This document shows, in pieces, positions 16,119 through 24,888 of a DNA stretch of 56,511 nt. The notes beneath the pieces are model-generated. The model was given only the letters and a program-made list of their open reading frames with translations, was not told the origin of the DNA and did no database searches. How positions within the stretch are numbered: position 1 is the stretch's first letter; each line of letters opens with the position of its first letter. The DNA comes from Roseburia porci (GTDB taxonomy: Bacteria; Bacillota; Clostridia; Lachnospirales; Lachnospiraceae), in assembly GCF_009695765.1 (NCBI RefSeq), contig NZ_VUNI01000021.1, positions 1-56,511 on the forward strand, written 5' to 3'. Made by a program: the position numbers and the translations under genes.

Positions 16119-17447
16119 ATGGGAATTATCAGAGCAGTTGGCCAGGCAATCAGCGGTGGACTTGCAGATCAGTGGTTAGAGGTTATTGAGCCGGATGACA
16201 TGGGAGACCACACCGTCTTTACAAGTGGTGCACTGATCCGGAGAGGCCAGAATACAAAGGGAACCGTAAATACCGTATCAGACGGTTCTGTAATCCATGT
16301 ATATGACAATCAGTTCATGATGCTGGTAGATGGAGGAAAAGTCGTAGATTATACCGCAGAGCCGGGATATTACAAAGTAGATAACTCTTCCCTTCCGTCT
16401 ATGCTGAATGGACAGCTGAAAGAGTCGATCAAGGAAACATTTTCACGTCTGAAGTTCGGTGGGGAAACACCGACTGCCCAGAAGGTATTCTTCATTAACC
16501 TTCAGGAGATCAAAGGAATCAAATTCGGAACAAGAAATCCGATCAACTATTTTGACAGTTTTTATAATGCAGAGCTGTTTTTACGCGCACATGGAACTTA
16601 TTCCATCAAGATTACCAATCCGCTGCAGTTCTATGCAGAGGCAATTCCAAGAAATGCAGATAAAGTAGAAATTGAAGAGATCAATGAGCAGTATATGGCT
16701 GAGTTCCTGGAGGCATTGCAGTCTTCCATCAACCAGATGTCTGCAGACGGAACAAGAATTTCCTATGTCAGCGGAAAAGCAAGAGAACTTGGCAAATACA
16801 TGGCAGATACACTCGATGCTGACTGGACACAGATGCGTGGTATGGAGATCCAGGCAGTAGGTATCGCAAGTGTATCTTACGATGAGGAATCACAGAAACT
16901 CATTAATATGCGTAACGAAGGTGCAATGCTTGGAAGTGACCCAAGTGTGCTTCGCGGTATGGCTGTTAAAAACATCACAGAAGGTGTACGCGATGCAGGG
17001 TCCAATGCCGGCGGTGCAATGGCTGGCTTTATGGGAGTCGGAATGGGTATGCAGCAGTTTAATACAACAATGGAAGGCATTAATCAGATGACAAGCGGAA
17101 TGCAGGCACCAAACGGAGCAGCACAGCAGAATGTCAATCCGGCTGCACCAAATGGCGCAGCAGCACCGGCCGCAGGTCAGCAGCCAGCAGCTCAGGCAGC
17201 ACCGGCAGGCACAGAATGGGTATGTGAATGTGGAAAACATAATACCGGCAAATTCTGCAGCGATTGTGGTAAACCGGCTCCTGCACCAAAGCAGAGTGAG
17301 GAATGGACCTGTGAATGTGGCAATGTCAACACCGGAAAATTCTGCAGCAACTGTGGCAAACCAGCTCCTGCCAAAGAGTGGACCTGTGAATGTGGACACG
17401 TAAATACCGGTAAGTTCTGTAGCGAATGCGGAAAGGCAAGACCATAA
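16119..17447 (+). CDS. SPFH-domain (YdjI-like) protein with three C-terminal zinc ribbons
   Basis: 442 residues. The N-terminal two thirds is a flotillin/SPFH-type domain of the YdjI 'virion core protein'-like family (MGIIRAVGQAISGGLADQWLE; IKGIKFGTRNPINYFDSFYN). A Gly/Met-rich hydrophobic patch (about 290-325), an Ala/Pro/Gln linker and three near-identical zinc ribbons follow. Each ribbon reads W-x-C-E-C-G-x-x-N-T-G-K-F-C-S-x-C-G-K, with pairs at roughly 369-385, 394-412 and 418-437. Bacillus YdjI takes part in a membrane-stress module. The triplicated ribbons look like a recent tandem expansion. It overlaps the next gene by one base (TAATG). Confidence 0.82.
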   Translation: MGIIRAVGQAISGGLADQWLEVIEPDDMGDHTVFTSGALIRRGQNTKGTVNTVSDGSVIHVYDNQFMMLVDGGKVVDYTAEPGYYKVDNSSLPSMLNGQLKESIKETFSRLKFGGETPTAQKVFFINLQEIKGIKFGTRNPINYFDSFYNAELFLRAHGTYSIKITNPLQFYAEAIPRNADKVEIEEINEQYMAEFLEALQSSINQMSADGTRISYVSGKARELGKYMADTLDADWTQMRGMEIQAVGIASVSYDEESQKLINMRNEGAMLGSDPSVLRGMAVKNITEGVRDAGSNAGGAMAGFMGVGMGMQQFNTTMEGINQMTSGMQAPNGAAQQNVNPAAPNGAAAPAAGQQPAAQAAPAGTEWVCECGKHNTGKFCSDCGKPAPAPKQSEEWTCECGNVNTGKFCSNCGKPAPAKEWTCECGHVNTGKFCSECGKARP

Positions 17448-18544
17448 TGGCAGTTATCAGTTATAAATGTCCGAATTGTGATGGAGAGCTGATCTTTGAT
17501 CCGGCGACCCAGAAGTATAAATGTGAATATTGTAATTCATTATTCAGCCAGGAAGAATTGGATGCCATGAAACCGGCGGAAAGCACTGAGAAAAAGGTGG
17601 GAGCAGAAGCTGCGGAAGCCTCTTCTCAAACGGACGATCAGGCAGAAGAACAGGCAGATGAAAAACAGGAAGAAGCAGTATATTATACCTGCCCGAGCTG
17701 TGGCGCGGAAATTGTAACCGATGCAACGACAGCTGCTACGTTCTGTTATTACTGCCACAATCCGGTTGTGCTTGGAGGAAGACTGGACGGAAAATTCCTT
17801 CCGGATAAAGTCATTCCGTTTCAGATCGACCGTAAGAAAGCAGAAGAGACATTTCTTGGCTATGTGTCAAAGAAGAAATTTGTCCCAAGAGGATTTTTCA
17901 GTAAAAAGAATATCGAGAAACTCAGCAGTGTGTATTTTCCATACTGGCTGTATTCCGTTAAATTAAAAGGAAAAATGAATGCAGAGGCAAAACGCGTTCG
18001 TACGTGGGTTGCCGGCGATGAAGAAATCACAGAGACAAAAGTCTATGAATTGTGCAGAGAAGGAGATATTGCTCTTGCAAATCTTCCGGAAAATGCCCTG
18101 AAAAAGGCCAATGCGATACTGGCGAAGAATGTCCAGCCGTATCATTTTGATGATATGAAGGACTTCCATATGGGATATCTGTCCGGTTTCCTTGCAGAAA
18201 AAAGAGATATTGAGTCTGAGGAGGTTCAGCAGAAGCTCAGACAGGAGATGCGGCATGACGCAGAACAGGTATTCCGGGATACTATGACGGATTATGGAAT
18301 AGTTAACGTGCACAACTCGGATTTCCATGCCGAGGAAGAAAAGTGGCAGTATGTGCTGCTTCCTGTCTGGACGGTTACATATAAAGGAAATAATGGCAAG
18401 ATCTATTACTATTCCATGAATGGTCAGACCGGACAGATCTGCGGAGAACTGCCGATTGACTGGAAAAAGGTTATCCTGACCGGACTTGTCACATTTGTGG
18501 CAGTACTGATTCTTGGATTGTTAGGAGGTCGCTTTATATGGTAG
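17447..18544 (+). CDS. YdjG-like TFIIB-type zinc-ribbon membrane protein
   Basis: 365 residues. Two CxxC zinc ribbons near the N-terminus (CPNCDGELIFDPATQKYKCE, and CPSCGAEIV...CYYCHNPV near 85-106) are separated by an acidic low-complexity stretch (about 48-78). A soluble beta-rich region (VIPFQIDRKKAEETFLGYV ...) follows, and one or two membrane spans lie at the extreme C-terminus (VILTGLVTFVAVLILGLLGG). The match is to Bacillus YdjG-type proteins, so the zinc ribbons probably mediate protein contacts, not DNA binding. The start at 17447 overlaps the upstream stop as TAATG, and its own end overlaps the TPM gene by 7 bases, indicating tight coupling. Confidence 0.8.
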   Translation: MAVISYKCPNCDGELIFDPATQKYKCEYCNSLFSQEELDAMKPAESTEKKVGAEAAEASSQTDDQAEEQADEKQEEAVYYTCPSCGAEIVTDATTAATFCYYCHNPVVLGGRLDGKFLPDKVIPFQIDRKKAEETFLGYVSKKKFVPRGFFSKKNIEKLSSVYFPYWLYSVKLKGKMNAEAKRVRTWVAGDEEITETKVYELCREGDIALANLPENALKKANAILAKNVQPYHFDDMKDFHMGYLSGFLAEKRDIESEEVQQKLRQEMRHDAEQVFRDTMTDYGIVNVHNSDFHAEEEKWQYVLLPVWTVTYKGNNGKIYYYSMNGQTGQICGELPIDWKKVILTGLVTFVAVLILGLLGGRFIW

Positions 18545-19389
18545 CAGAATGGTTAAAGGATAAAAAAGCGAAGCTTCTTGCAGGGATTTTTTGTGCAATG
18601 GTACTTTCGGTATCAGCATTCTCTCTGCAGCCGGTGTATGCGGCTGCAGAGGATTCTAAAGTAGTGGATGACGCAGATCTTTTGTCATATGACGAAGAGA
18701 AAGAGATCCAGTCTATGCTGGATGATTTCGCGGATGAATCGGGATGGACACTGTTTGCAGTCACCACAGATGATGCGAATGGAATGACATCGGAAGAATA
18801 TGCAGATGACTTTGTAGATCGGAATGCGTTTGAGGAGAATGGTGTATGTTTTCTGATTGACATGGATAACCGTGAGATTTACATGAGCACAACGGGAAGT
18901 GCAATCCGTATTCTTACAGATCACAGAATCGACAGCATTATGGATGATTCCTATGAATATGCCGGAGACGGTGAATATGAGAAATGCTTTGAAAACATGA
19001 TTCAGGAGACGGAGGATTACTTCCACAAAGGAATCGAGAGTGGACAGTACAATTACGACAGAGACACCGGAGAAATCTCAAAGGCGCCGAACAGGCTGAC
19101 AGTATGGGATATGCTCATTGCCCTGATCGCTGCAGCTGCCGCAGGCGGAGCTGTGATCGCAGTGATCGCCGGAAAATACCGCCTGAAATTTGGAGGCTGG
19201 AAATACGATTTCAAAAGTAATTCCAAACTGGATCTGACAAATAAAACAGATCGTCTGGTAAATGAATTCCGAACCGCTCACCACATTCAAAGAGACAGCG
19301 GCGGAAGCTCTCACAGCAGTGGTTCACGCAGTACAACACACCATAGCAGTGGTGGTGGAACGCATGGCGGTGGTGGTCACAAGTTTTAA
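18538..19389 (+). CDS. TPM-domain membrane protein (YdjH-like)
   Basis: 283 residues. An N-terminal signal or anchor (LLAGIFCAMVLSVSAFSLQPVYA) is followed by an extracytoplasmic TPM domain (VVDDADLLSYDEEKEIQSML ... ITMSTTGSA-type region, about 40-175). Then come a central membrane span (MLIALIAAAAAGGAVIAVIAG) and a cytosolic tail rich in Ser/His/Gly ending GGGTHGGGGHKF. This is the domain order of Bacillus YdjH and related YgcG-type proteins. It is the last gene of the four-gene module, followed by a hairpin terminator. Confidence 0.82.
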   Translation: MVAEWLKDKKAKLLAGIFCAMVLSVSAFSLQPVYAAAEDSKVVDDADLLSYDEEKEIQSMLDDFADESGWTLFAVTTDDANGMTSEEYADDFVDRNAFEENGVCFLIDMDNREIYMSTTGSAIRILTDHRIDSIMDDSYEYAGDGEYEKCFENMIQETEDYFHKGIESGQYNYDRDTGEISKAPNRLTVWDMLIALIAAAAAGGAVIAVIAGKYRLKFGGWKYDFKSNSKLDLTNKTDRLVNEFRTAHHIQRDSGGSSHSSGSRSTTHHSSGGGTHGGGGHKF

Positions 19390-19440
19390 AGTGGCTATCG
19401 AACGACAGCGGTTATAATACATATTCGATAAATGCATAGA

Positions 19441-19474
19441 AAAGAGGTTGCGAAAGCAGCCTCTTTGTGTTATT
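19441..19474 (+). terminator. intrinsic terminator after the TPM gene
   Basis: AAAGAGG (19441-19447) and CCTCTTT (19460-19466), with an inner GC/GC pairing around GAAA, then GTGTTATT. The same bases contain a possible promoter (TTGCGA 19448, 17 bases, TATTAT 19471) for the next operon. Confidence 0.6.
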
Positions 19475-19480
19475 ATCTTC

Positions 19481-19568
19481 CTCATGAGGACAATTGTCAG
19501 TGTGACACAAACATGAAAAGTAAGCTGACAGGCCGCCAGCAGAACCTTTGCCGGTGGCATTTTGTTAT
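19481..19568 (+). promoter_or_regulatory. leader of the ACT-hom operon: two abutting palindromes and a terminator-like hairpin
   Basis: CCTCATGAGG (19481-19490) and GACAATTGTC (19489-19498) are perfect 10-bp palindromes sharing two bases. Then GCCGCC-A-GCA (19532-19541) pairs with TGC-C-GGTGGC (19549-19558), followed by ATTTTGTTATT. This may be an operator plus attenuator for amino-acid control. No leader peptide rich in Thr, Ile or Met codons is visible. Confidence 0.4.
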
Positions 19569-19586
19569 TGTATGGGGAGGAAACGA

Positions 19587-20030
19587 ATGCCGGAAAAGAC
19601 ATCTTACTTCGTTTTACGGGAGAAAGCAGTCCCAGAAGTGTTATTAAAGGTGGTTGAAGCCAAACGGTTGATTGACTCTGGCAAAGCTGCATCAGTACAG
19701 GATGCAACAGAGATTGTTGGGATCAGCCGAAGTTCATTTTATAAGTATAAAGATGACATTTTCCCATATCATGAAAATGAAAAGGGTAAAACAATAACCA
19801 TGGTGATCCAGATGGATGATGAACCTGGAATCCTGTCCATGGTGTTAAAGACGATTGCAGACTTTCAGGCGAATGTTCTGACAATCCACCAGAGTATTCC
19901 GGTCAACGGAATCGCAGTATTGACACTCAGTCTGGATGTTTTCCCAGAGACAGGTGACATTGAAAAAATGATCCGGGCAGTTGAAACGGGTCATGGAATA
20001 CATTACACAAAAATACTAGCTAAGGAGTAA
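19587..20030 (+). CDS. ACT domain-containing protein (UPF0735/PheB-like)
   Basis: 147 residues. The N-terminal half is a small helix-turn-helix-like region (LLKVVEAKRLIDSGKAASVQDATEIVGISRSSFYKYKD). The C-terminal half is one ACT domain (ITMVIQMDDEPGILSMVLKTIADFQANVLTIHQ in pieces). ACT domains bind amino acids. In this family the protein commonly sits beside homoserine dehydrogenase, and it may supply the regulatory ACT function for hom or act as an amino-acid-responsive regulator (inference). The start at 19587 has GGGGAGGAAAC; the in-frame extension to 19548 has no ribosome site and crosses the leader hairpin. Confidence 0.88.
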   Translation: MPEKTSYFVLREKAVPEVLLKVVEAKRLIDSGKAASVQDATEIVGISRSSFYKYKDDIFPYHENEKGKTITMVIQMDDEPGILSMVLKTIADFQANVLTIHQSIPVNGIAVLTLSLDVFPETGDIEKMIRAVETGHGIHYTKILAKE

Positions 20031-20038
20031 AAAGCGGA

Positions 20039-21232
20039 ATGAAAGTAGCAGTTATGGGTTATGGAACCATTGGTTCCGGAGTTGTAGAAGTTTTAAGAAT
20101 CAATAAGGATCGCATCGCAGAGCGTGCAGGAGAACCGGTTGAGGTTAAGTATGTACTGGACTTAAGAGAGTTCCCGGGAGATCCAATGGAAGATAAGATC
20201 GTACATGACTATCAGGTCATTGCCAATGACCCGGAAGTTGGAATCGTTGTAGAGACAATGGGAGGCGTAGAGCCGGCATTTACATTTGTAAAAGCAATGC
20301 TTGAAGCTGGTAAACAGGTAACAACGTCTAACAAGGCTCTGGTAGCTGCAAAAGGCGCAGAACTGATCCGTATTGCCCGTGAGAAGAATGTAAACTTCCA
20401 GTTTGAAGCCAGTGTTGGTGGCGGAATCCCGATCATCCGTCCTCTGAACTGCTGTCTGACTGCTGATGAAATCGAAGAGATCACAGGTATTTTAAACGGA
20501 ACAACCAACTACATGCTTACAAAGATGTCTGAGGAAGGTGCTGAATTTGAAGATGTATTAAAGGATGCACAGGCAAAAGGCTATGCGGAGAAAGATCCGA
20601 CTGCTGACATTGAAGGACATGATCCATGCCGTAAGATCGCAATCCTGACTTCTCTGGTATGTGGCAGACAGGTTGATTTTGAAGACATTCACTGTGAAGG
20701 TATTACAAAGATCAGTGCTACCGACATCAAATATGCCAAGGCAATGAATCGTTCCATCAAACTTCTGGCTTCCAGCCGCAAGGTAGGAGAGAGTTATGTT
20801 GCAATGGTTGCACCATTCTTACTTCCACAGACACATCCGTTATGCAATGTCAACGATGTATTTAACGGTGTATTTGTACATGGTAATGTACTCGGCGATG
20901 CAATGTTCTATGGAAGCGGAGCTGGTAAGCTTCCGACAGCAAGCGCGGTTGTAGCAGACATTGTGGATATGGCAAAACATCAGAATGTAAATATCGTGAT
21001 CGACTGGAAAGAAGAGAAAATGGAACTTCTGGATTACAAGGACTGTACAAATGTATTCTTCGTAAGAACTGCAGCAAGCAAAGCAGATGCAGAGAAAGTA
21101 TTTGGCAAAGTTACCTATGTAGAAGCTGGAATTTCCGGAGAGATCGGATTTACAACAGAAGCAATGACAGAAGGCGAGTTTGAGACGAAGGCAGAAGAGC
21201 TTGGTATCTTAAACCGTATCCGTCTTGCGTAG
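20039..21232 (+). CDS. hom: homoserine dehydrogenase
   Basis: NAD(P)-dependent reduction of aspartate semialdehyde to homoserine, the branch point to threonine and methionine. 397 residues. Rossmann motif GYGTIG at 7-12, TTSNKALVAAKG (catalytic-site loop), GGGIPIIRPL, and the substrate Lys/Asp region AEKDPTADIEGHDPCRKIAIL. It has no strong C-terminal ACT domain, being shorter than the regulated 430-residue form, which fits with a separate ACT protein encoded eight bases upstream. Ribosome site AAGGAG lies rather far (about 11 bases) from the ATG. Confidence 0.95.
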   Translation: MKVAVMGYGTIGSGVVEVLRINKDRIAERAGEPVEVKYVLDLREFPGDPMEDKIVHDYQVIANDPEVGIVVETMGGVEPAFTFVKAMLEAGKQVTTSNKALVAAKGAELIRIAREKNVNFQFEASVGGGIPIIRPLNCCLTADEIEEITGILNGTTNYMLTKMSEEGAEFEDVLKDAQAKGYAEKDPTADIEGHDPCRKIAILTSLVCGRQVDFEDIHCEGITKISATDIKYAKAMNRSIKLLASSRKVGESYVAMVAPFLLPQTHPLCNVNDVFNGVFVHGNVLGDAMFYGSGAGKLPTASAVVADIVDMAKHQNVNIVIDWKEEKMELLDYKDCTNVFFVRTAASKADAEKVFGKVTYVEAGISGEIGFTTEAMTEGEFETKAEELGILNRIRLA

Positions 21233-21540
21233 GAGGGTATCCGAAATCTGGCATTCCGATTATGGATTTCTCCGTAAACAATGAAAAATGATCGATTGCG
21301 GAGAAAAATTTGCAGATTTTAACATATAAAACGGGCGATTCTCCGTAGGAAAAAGAAAATTATTGATTACACCGACGGATATTGAAAATATGATGGTGTA
21401 ATCATAAAAAGATGTTCATTTACGGAGAAAATGCCAATTATCCTATGGAGTATAGCAATAAAATTAGGTGTAAATGAAGGAAAAATCGCTATTGCGGAGA
21501 ATTTCACAGGATGATCTGTTTGTTACATGAATAATTATAA
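21233..21540 (+). other. hairpin-rich non-coding region with five TTCTCCGTA-type words
   Basis: No gene is seen. The word TTCTCCG(T/C)A or its complement occurs five times: 21268, 21297 (reverse), 21339, 21421 (reverse) and 21493 (reverse). The first two can pair with each other. The third and fourth can pair around an inner stem TGATTACACC (21364-21373)/GGTGTAATCA (21395-21404). The layout suggests a folded RNA transcribed behind hom and ended by the strong terminator at 21541. No known RNA family is recognised. Confidence 0.45.
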
Positions 21541-21590
21541 GGGGACGTCAATTACGGCAAACGCCGGGATTGACGTCCCCTTTTGTTTTG
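21541..21590 (+). terminator. strong intrinsic terminator
   Basis: GGGGACGTCAAT (21541-21552) pairs with ATTGACGTCCCC (21569-21580), with an inner GGC/GCC, followed by TTTTGTTTTG. Confidence 0.93.
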
Positions 21591-21651
21591 TACTATTTGC
21601 ACAAAAACAGATGATATCAATTGACTATTATGTCAAAAATGTTTCAAAGGG

Positions 21652-21680
21652 TTCCAAACACATTATAGAAATGGTATAAT
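21652..21680 (+). promoter_or_regulatory. promoter of glpK
   Basis: TATAAT at 21675-21680 is preceded, after 17 bases, by a weak -35 TTCCAA (21652-21657). A poor -35 fits a regulated gene. The transcript would carry a leader of roughly 187 bases, including an 8-bp hairpin TTCATCTG/CAGATGAA (about 21768-21801). Confidence 0.55.
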
Positions 21681-21873
21681 CATTACATCGAAAGGCGATA
21701 GAATTTCATAAGGTGGAATCGGAGAGTGGAGATGATTTGACGTGCTTGAAGCAGATTGCTTTAGGTATTCATCTGATGTCCACTTTTCTATTGCAGATGA
21801 AAGGGAAGCGCCACGCAGCCAATCAACCACTCCTGGCAGTAACGCGAGGCATATAATTATGGAGGAATCAGGT

Positions 21874-23397
21874 ATGGCAAAGTATATTATGGCATTAGAT
21901 GCGGGAACAACAAGTAACCGTTGTATTTTATTTGATGAGAAGGGACAGATCTGTTCCATGGCACAGAAAGAATTCCGCCAGTTTTTCCCAAATCCGGGAT
22001 GGGTGGAGCATGATGCCAATGAGATCTGGTCTACGCAGCTTGGAGTTGCTGTTGAGGCAATGAACATGATCAATGCAAAGGCTGCAGATATTGAGGCAAT
22101 CGGAATCACCAACCAGCGTGAGACTGCGATTGTCTGGAACAAAGAAACAGGAGAACCTGTATATAACGCAATCGTATGGCAGTGCCGCAGGACATCTGCG
22201 ATCGCAGATGCATTGAAGGCAAAGGGACTTCAGGAGACATATCGCCAGAAGACCGGTCTGATCATCGATGCGTATTTTTCTGCGACGAAGATTAAGTGGA
22301 TACTGGACAATGTAGACGGTGCACGTAAGCTCGCAGAAGAAGGGAAACTTTTATTTGGAACCGTGGAGACATGGCTGATCTGGAAGTTTACCAAGGGAAA
22401 GGTTCATGTAACTGATTATTCCAATGCATCCAGAACGATGCTTTTTAATATCAATACATTAGAATGGGATAAAGATATTCTAAAGGAACTGGATATACCG
22501 GAGAGCATGCTCCCGACACCGGTTCCGTCAAGTCAGATCTACGGATATACCGATCCGTCTTTCCTTGGAGATGAGATTCCACTGGCAGGTGCTGCCGGGG
22601 ATCAGCAGGCTGCTCTTTTTGGACAGACCTGTTTTCATGAGGGAGAAGCCAAGAATACATATGGAACTGGTTGCTTCTTGTTGATGAACACTGGTGAGAA
22701 GCCGGTATTTTCCAAGAATGGACTGGTAACAACCATCGCCTGGGGACTGGATGGCAAAGTCAATTATGCCCTGGAGGGCTCGATATTCGTTGCAGGAGCC
22801 GCAATCCAGTGGCTGCGTGATGGAATGCGCCTGATTGATTCCTCTTCCGATTCAGAGTATATGGCAACCAAAGTAAAAGGCACACATGGATGTTATGTGG
22901 TACCTGCATTTACCGGACTGGGAGCTCCACACTGGGATCAGTATGCAAGAGGAACCATCGTTGGAATTACCCGTGGAACGAATAAGAATCATATTATCCG
23001 TGCAACACTGGAGTCAATTGCACTTCAGGTATGTGATGTTATTGACGCGATGAAAGCAGATGCCGGTATTGAAGTGAAGTCACTGAAGGTAGACGGTGGA
23101 GCAAGCGCGAATAACTTCCTGATGCAGTTTCAGTCAGACATGTTAGATGTGCCGGTAAGACGGCCATCCTGCATTGAGACCACAGCAATGGGTGCTGCAT
23201 ATCTTGCAGGACTCGCAGTTGGTTACTGGAAGAATAAGGAGGATGTGATCTCCAACCAGTCGCTTGACCGCGAATTTACGCCTCAGATCGCTCCTGAGGA
23301 GCGTGAAACCAAACGAAAAGGCTGGAACAAAGCAGTCAAATATGCATATGGCTGGGCAAAAGAGAATCCGGACGATGAGACGGAGGAAAAGTTATAA
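21874..23397 (+). CDS. glpK: glycerol kinase
   Basis: ATP-dependent phosphorylation of glycerol to glycerol-3-phosphate in the cytosol; FGGY kinase family. The normal-length 507-residue protein starts [20 protein letters not shown], with the phosphate-binding DAGTTSNR at 9-16. Also present are [36 protein letters not shown] and the second FGGY signature around [15 protein letters not shown]. The start at 21874 has GGAGG nearby. An in-frame extension upstream to 21742 lacks family similarity. No facilitator (glpF) or glycerophosphate dehydrogenase lies next to it, so it is expressed alone from the promoter at 21652. Confidence 0.96.
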   Translation: MAKYIMALDAGTTSNRCILFDEKGQICSMAQKEFRQFFPNPGWVEHDANEIWSTQLGVAVEAMNMINAKAADIEAIGITNQRETAIVWNKETGEPVYNAIVWQCRRTSAIADALKAKGLQETYRQKTGLIIDAYFSATKIKWILDNVDGARKLAEEGKLLFGTVETWLIWKFTKGKVHVTDYSNASRTMLFNINTLEWDKDILKELDIPESMLPTPVPSSQIYGYTDPSFLGDEIPLAGAAGDQQAALFGQTCFHEGEAKNTYGTGCFLLMNTGEKPVFSKNGLVTTIAWGLDGKVNYALEGSIFVAGAAIQWLRDGMRLIDSSSDSEYMATKVKGTHGCYVVPAFTGLGAPHWDQYARGTIVGITRGTNKNHIIRATLESIALQVCDVIDAMKADAGIEVKSLKVDGGASANNFLMQFQSDMLDVPVRRPSCIETTAMGAAYLAGLAVGYWKNKEDVISNQSLDREFTPQIAPEERETKRKGWNKAVKYAYGWAKENPDDETEEKL

Positions 23398-23484
23398 TTT
23401 AGGTATCACAGCGATGGGGGTCGCTTTGATATAGAAATCTTTCGATTATCTTTTGGGAGAAGTAATAGAAGGAATAAAATGGGG

Positions 23485-23520
23485 AACACGGTGTCAGATA
23501 TGACACCGTGTTTTTGTGTT
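23485..23520. terminator. terminator between converging glpK and amylase genes
   Basis: AACACGGTGTCA and TGACACCGTGTT form a 12-bp perfect stem around GATA, with TTTTTGTGTTT on the + side. Confidence 0.9.
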
Positions 23521-23546
23521 TAAAAGTATGGAGTTATTTTCGCGTT

Positions 23547-24857
23547 TTATTTCAGACGGAAGAAGAAAGCACTGTAAGCGGGCAGTTCATATCCGTCATG
23601 GAATTCTACGTCATTTCCGGTGATCAGATCAACTGCATGGCTGCTTCCGAGATTGAATCCAGCCCAGAATGGCGAATCAGCCGCATTGATTGCTACAAGA
23701 ACACGTTCGCCTTCCCATTCGCGCTTGAAGATGCACTGTCCGTTTGTGAGAACGACAGAGCTGAAATCACCATATTGTAAAGCTTTGGAAACCTTCTTTG
23801 CAGCTGCAAGTTTCGAGATCCAGTCAGACAGTTCGTTTTCAACCGGTGCATCAAATGAAACGCGAAGAGCAGGATCTCCATCTTCCTTTCGTCCGGTTGC
23901 ACCCCATTCGCTGCCGTAGTATACACATGGAATACCAGGCATGCCAAATGCAATCGCATAGATTAACGGCAGGTGCGCCGGATTGTTTAAAATGCTTGCA
24001 ACACGGGTGACATCATGGTTATCCACGAAGGAAAGCAGATGTTTTCCTTTATATAAAGTCCACTGTTCCGGACCAAACTGACGAAGGAGGGAATGATTGA
24101 TCTCAAACATGTTCATGGAATTAAAGCTTGAATGAAGTCCCTTATAACATTCGTAGTTTGTGACAGAATGTAACATCTCATCATTCATGATCTGGTTATA
24201 ATCGCCATGAAGTGTTTCGCCGACAAGGAAGAAATCCGGTTTTAATTCGTTACAGAAGCTGCGGAGCCTTCTCATGAAATCGTGATCCAGACAATAGGCA
24301 ACGTCGAGGCGGAGTCCGTCAATATCGAATTCTTCGACCCATCCACGGATTGCAGAGAAGATATGCTGGATGACATCTTCGTTGCGGAGATTCAGTTTGA
24401 CAAGGTCGTAGTTGCCTTCCCAGCCTTCATACCACAGACCGTCGTTGTAATTGGAGTTCCCGTCAAAGGCAATGCGGGAAAACCAGCTTACATATGGGGA
24501 AGCTTCCCGGTTTTTTAGAACGTCCTGAAATGCCCAGAAACCTCTTCCGACATGATTGAATACACCGTCTAAGACGACACGGATACCTTCTTTATGAAGA
24601 TTGCTGCAGACTTCGGCAAAATCCTCGTTGGTTCCAAGCCGGGTATCGATCCGGGTGTAATCTCTTGTGTTGTAACCGTGTGTATCGGATTCAAAGACCG
24701 GTGAGAAGTAGATGGCATCCGCACCGAGCTTTTTGATGTGAGGAATCCAGTCATTGACTTTTAAAATGCGGTGTTCTAATACACCATCGTTTTCAAATGG
24801 TGCGCCGCAGAATCCTAACGGATAGATCTGGTAAAATACACTTTCGTAAGCCCACAT
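23547..24857 (-). CDS. intracellular GH13 alpha-amylase family glucosidase
   Basis: Cytosolic alpha-glucan/maltodextrin hydrolase of the GH13 (cyclomaltodextrinase-like) type; no signal peptide. 436 residues from the ATG at 24857 (AGGAGGT seven bases upstream). Conserved regions: region I GVFNHV near 98-103, nucleophile D185 in GLRLD, acid/base E214 in FLVGETLHGD, transition-state D282 in FVDNHDVTR, and IPCVYYGSEWG. All three catalytic acids are present. It lacks the N-terminal starch-binding domain of neopullulanases, and the C-terminal beta domain is short. It sits 31 bases behind the ABC ATPase gene and may share its transcript, although the substrates need not be linked. Confidence 0.92.
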   Translation of the reverse strand: MWAYESVFYQIYPLGFCGAPFENDGVLEHRILKVNDWIPHIKKLGADAIYFSPVFESDTHGYNTRDYTRIDTRLGTNEDFAEVCSNLHKEGIRVVLDGVFNHVGRGFWAFQDVLKNREASPYVSWFSRIAFDGNSNYNDGLWYEGWEGNYDLVKLNLRNEDVIQHIFSAIRGWVEEFDIDGLRLDVAYCLDHDFMRRLRSFCNELKPDFFLVGETLHGDYNQIMNDEMLHSVTNYECYKGLHSSFNSMNMFEINHSLLRQFGPEQWTLYKGKHLLSFVDNHDVTRVASILNNPAHLPLIYAIAFGMPGIPCVYYGSEWGATGRKEDGDPALRVSFDAPVENELSDWISKLAAAKKVSKALQYGDFSSVVLTNGQCIFKREWEGERVLVAINAADSPFWAGFNLGSSHAVDLITGNDVEFHDGYELPAYSAFFFRLK

Positions 24858-24888
24858 AATATTACCTCCTGATATTCTATGTTGTTTT

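Noticed and set aside
16890-17399. 169-residue open frame on the minus strand, Cys-rich
   Set aside because: It is the shadow of the zinc-ribbon repeats of the SPFH gene; it has no ribosome site or family features.
21663-22142. 159-residue minus-strand open frame over the glpK leader
   Set aside because: Mostly antisense to glpK; the part over the leader has no recognisable domain.
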